Assembly (NCBI GenBank): GCA_963920635.1
Contig: OY987298.1
Coordinates: 145,984,257-146,048,256, forward strand
Length of the DNA: 64,000 bases
From: Pseudeuparius sepicola
Lineage: Eukaryota; Arthropoda; Insecta; Coleoptera; Anthribidae
Direction of reading: 5' to 3'
Shown here one piece after another: positions 63,126-64,000 of this stretch. The notes beneath the pieces were generated by a model. That model did no database searches. It was not told where the DNA came from and was given only the letters and a program-made list of their open reading frames with translations. Numbering within the stretch: position 1 is the stretch's first letter; each line of letters starts with the position of its first letter. A program made the translations under genes and the position numbers.

Positions 63126-64000
63126 ACCAAATTTCGTTAAAAAATATATTGATCGATAAAAATTTTAAAACCCAATAAAAATTGCGATTCAACTACTTAC
63201 GCCGCTCATACAAAATAAAAACCGATGCACGTCAACAATGACGAAAAGTGTGTTACCAACAGTTGTTTTCAAAAATATAGGATTTTTGTATTTTGATATC
63301 TATTGACATTACTATTATTTGTAATAAAGTAAGTTACAGTCTCAATTGTTTTTAATCCACATGCAACTTGATTTAAGCGAGTAGGCAAATAAAATAGGTA
63401 GTTAAATCTTGATTTTGATTGGTTTCTAAATTTTTTTTCGTTGAATATTTTTTAACAAAATTTGGTATAAGCCTGGTTTAAGAGATGCCCAATCCAGTGG
63501 CGTAGTCAGAATTTTTATAAAAATATGCCTAATATGAATTCTCCAATTATGAAGAAAATATATGTTGTAGTAGGCCTTGGTTTCTTAAATAAAATGTGCT
63601 GTTTTGCCCTAAACACTACAATTTTTGACGCCCTATCGTTAAAAAAACTCGATCAAAATCCAACGATAAAAATTCACAGATTTCGCTATGAAATATAATT
63701 GACACAATTTACAAACTGGTAGTAAGAATAAACATATTTTTTAATTAAACCAACTCATTATAGTGGATCCCACTTCTGTTCACGTCACGATCTTCGCCGG
63801 CGAAGCACTGCGTCACTGCAATATCAAAAACGGCTACTCGACTCCCTTATATGAACATAAACATTTCCAATGTTAATACAAATTTTATGGGGGTGTTGTT
63901 CCGGTCTGAAGTAGGCAGAATAAATTGACGATTTCAAATTGAATTTATTCTAAAACAACTTTAACTTTAGATAATATGGCAATGCAGTGCAGCCACAACC
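63126..64000. other. No gene; inverted partner of 62235-62300 at 63565-63640
   Basis: GTGCTGTTTTGCCCTAAA near 63597 is the complement of a stretch near 62245, so families Y and Z here lie within a larger inverted repeat. Nothing coding is seen. Confidence 0.5.

Overview
The window is AT-rich arthropod, most probably insect, nuclear DNA. The grounds are a large multi-exon gene with canonical GT-AG introns of which several are only 53-60 nt, insect-type Tc1/mariner transposons, non-LTR and Penelope-like relics, and no compact prokaryote-style gene order. I cannot fix the order of insect from sequence alone.

One host gene dominates the right half. Seventeen coding exons between 30290 and 58488 (+) join in one uninterrupted frame of 1,266 residues plus stop; the 5' end was not found and probably lies left of the window or in an unread exon. 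In order the product has the C-terminal part of an LPMO/chitin-binding type-4 (AA15-like) domain, a Cys-rich EGF-like region, a DOMON domain, a second DOMON domain, a SEA-like domain, one transmembrane helix and a Pro/Gly/Arg-rich cytoplasmic tail. A Glu-Pro repeat segment of about 350 residues is inserted inside the first DOMON domain. It is encoded by three exons that are all phase 1-1, so any of them can be skipped without breaking the frame. The last two exons are very GC-rich compared with the rest.

Almost everything else is mobile DNA (1-30 kb, the introns, and 58.5-64 kb). The main class is long palindromic elements with ends CAGGG...CCCTG flanked by TA. One of them (24176-26487) carries an apparently intact Tc1/mariner-type transposase (DD41D by my count) with 535-bp terminal inverted repeats. 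Others keep pieces of related transposases or no coding at all. Several share a second internal copy of the terminal motif exactly 110 bp in from the end, an IR/DR-like layout. Other items are a 7-bp-TSD TIR family, relics with THAP domains, a TIR element with a broken PIN/XPG-like plus CXC gene, a truncated LINE, a tRNA-like cloverleaf inside an inverted-repeat element, satellites, and two hammerhead-ribozyme motifs of the kind known from Penelope-like elements.

The mobile DNA has shaped the gene. Two CAGGG elements sit 10 and 16 nt past 5' splice sites, in introns that would otherwise be about 82 and 58 nt, and a LINE tail ends 36 nt before the last exon.
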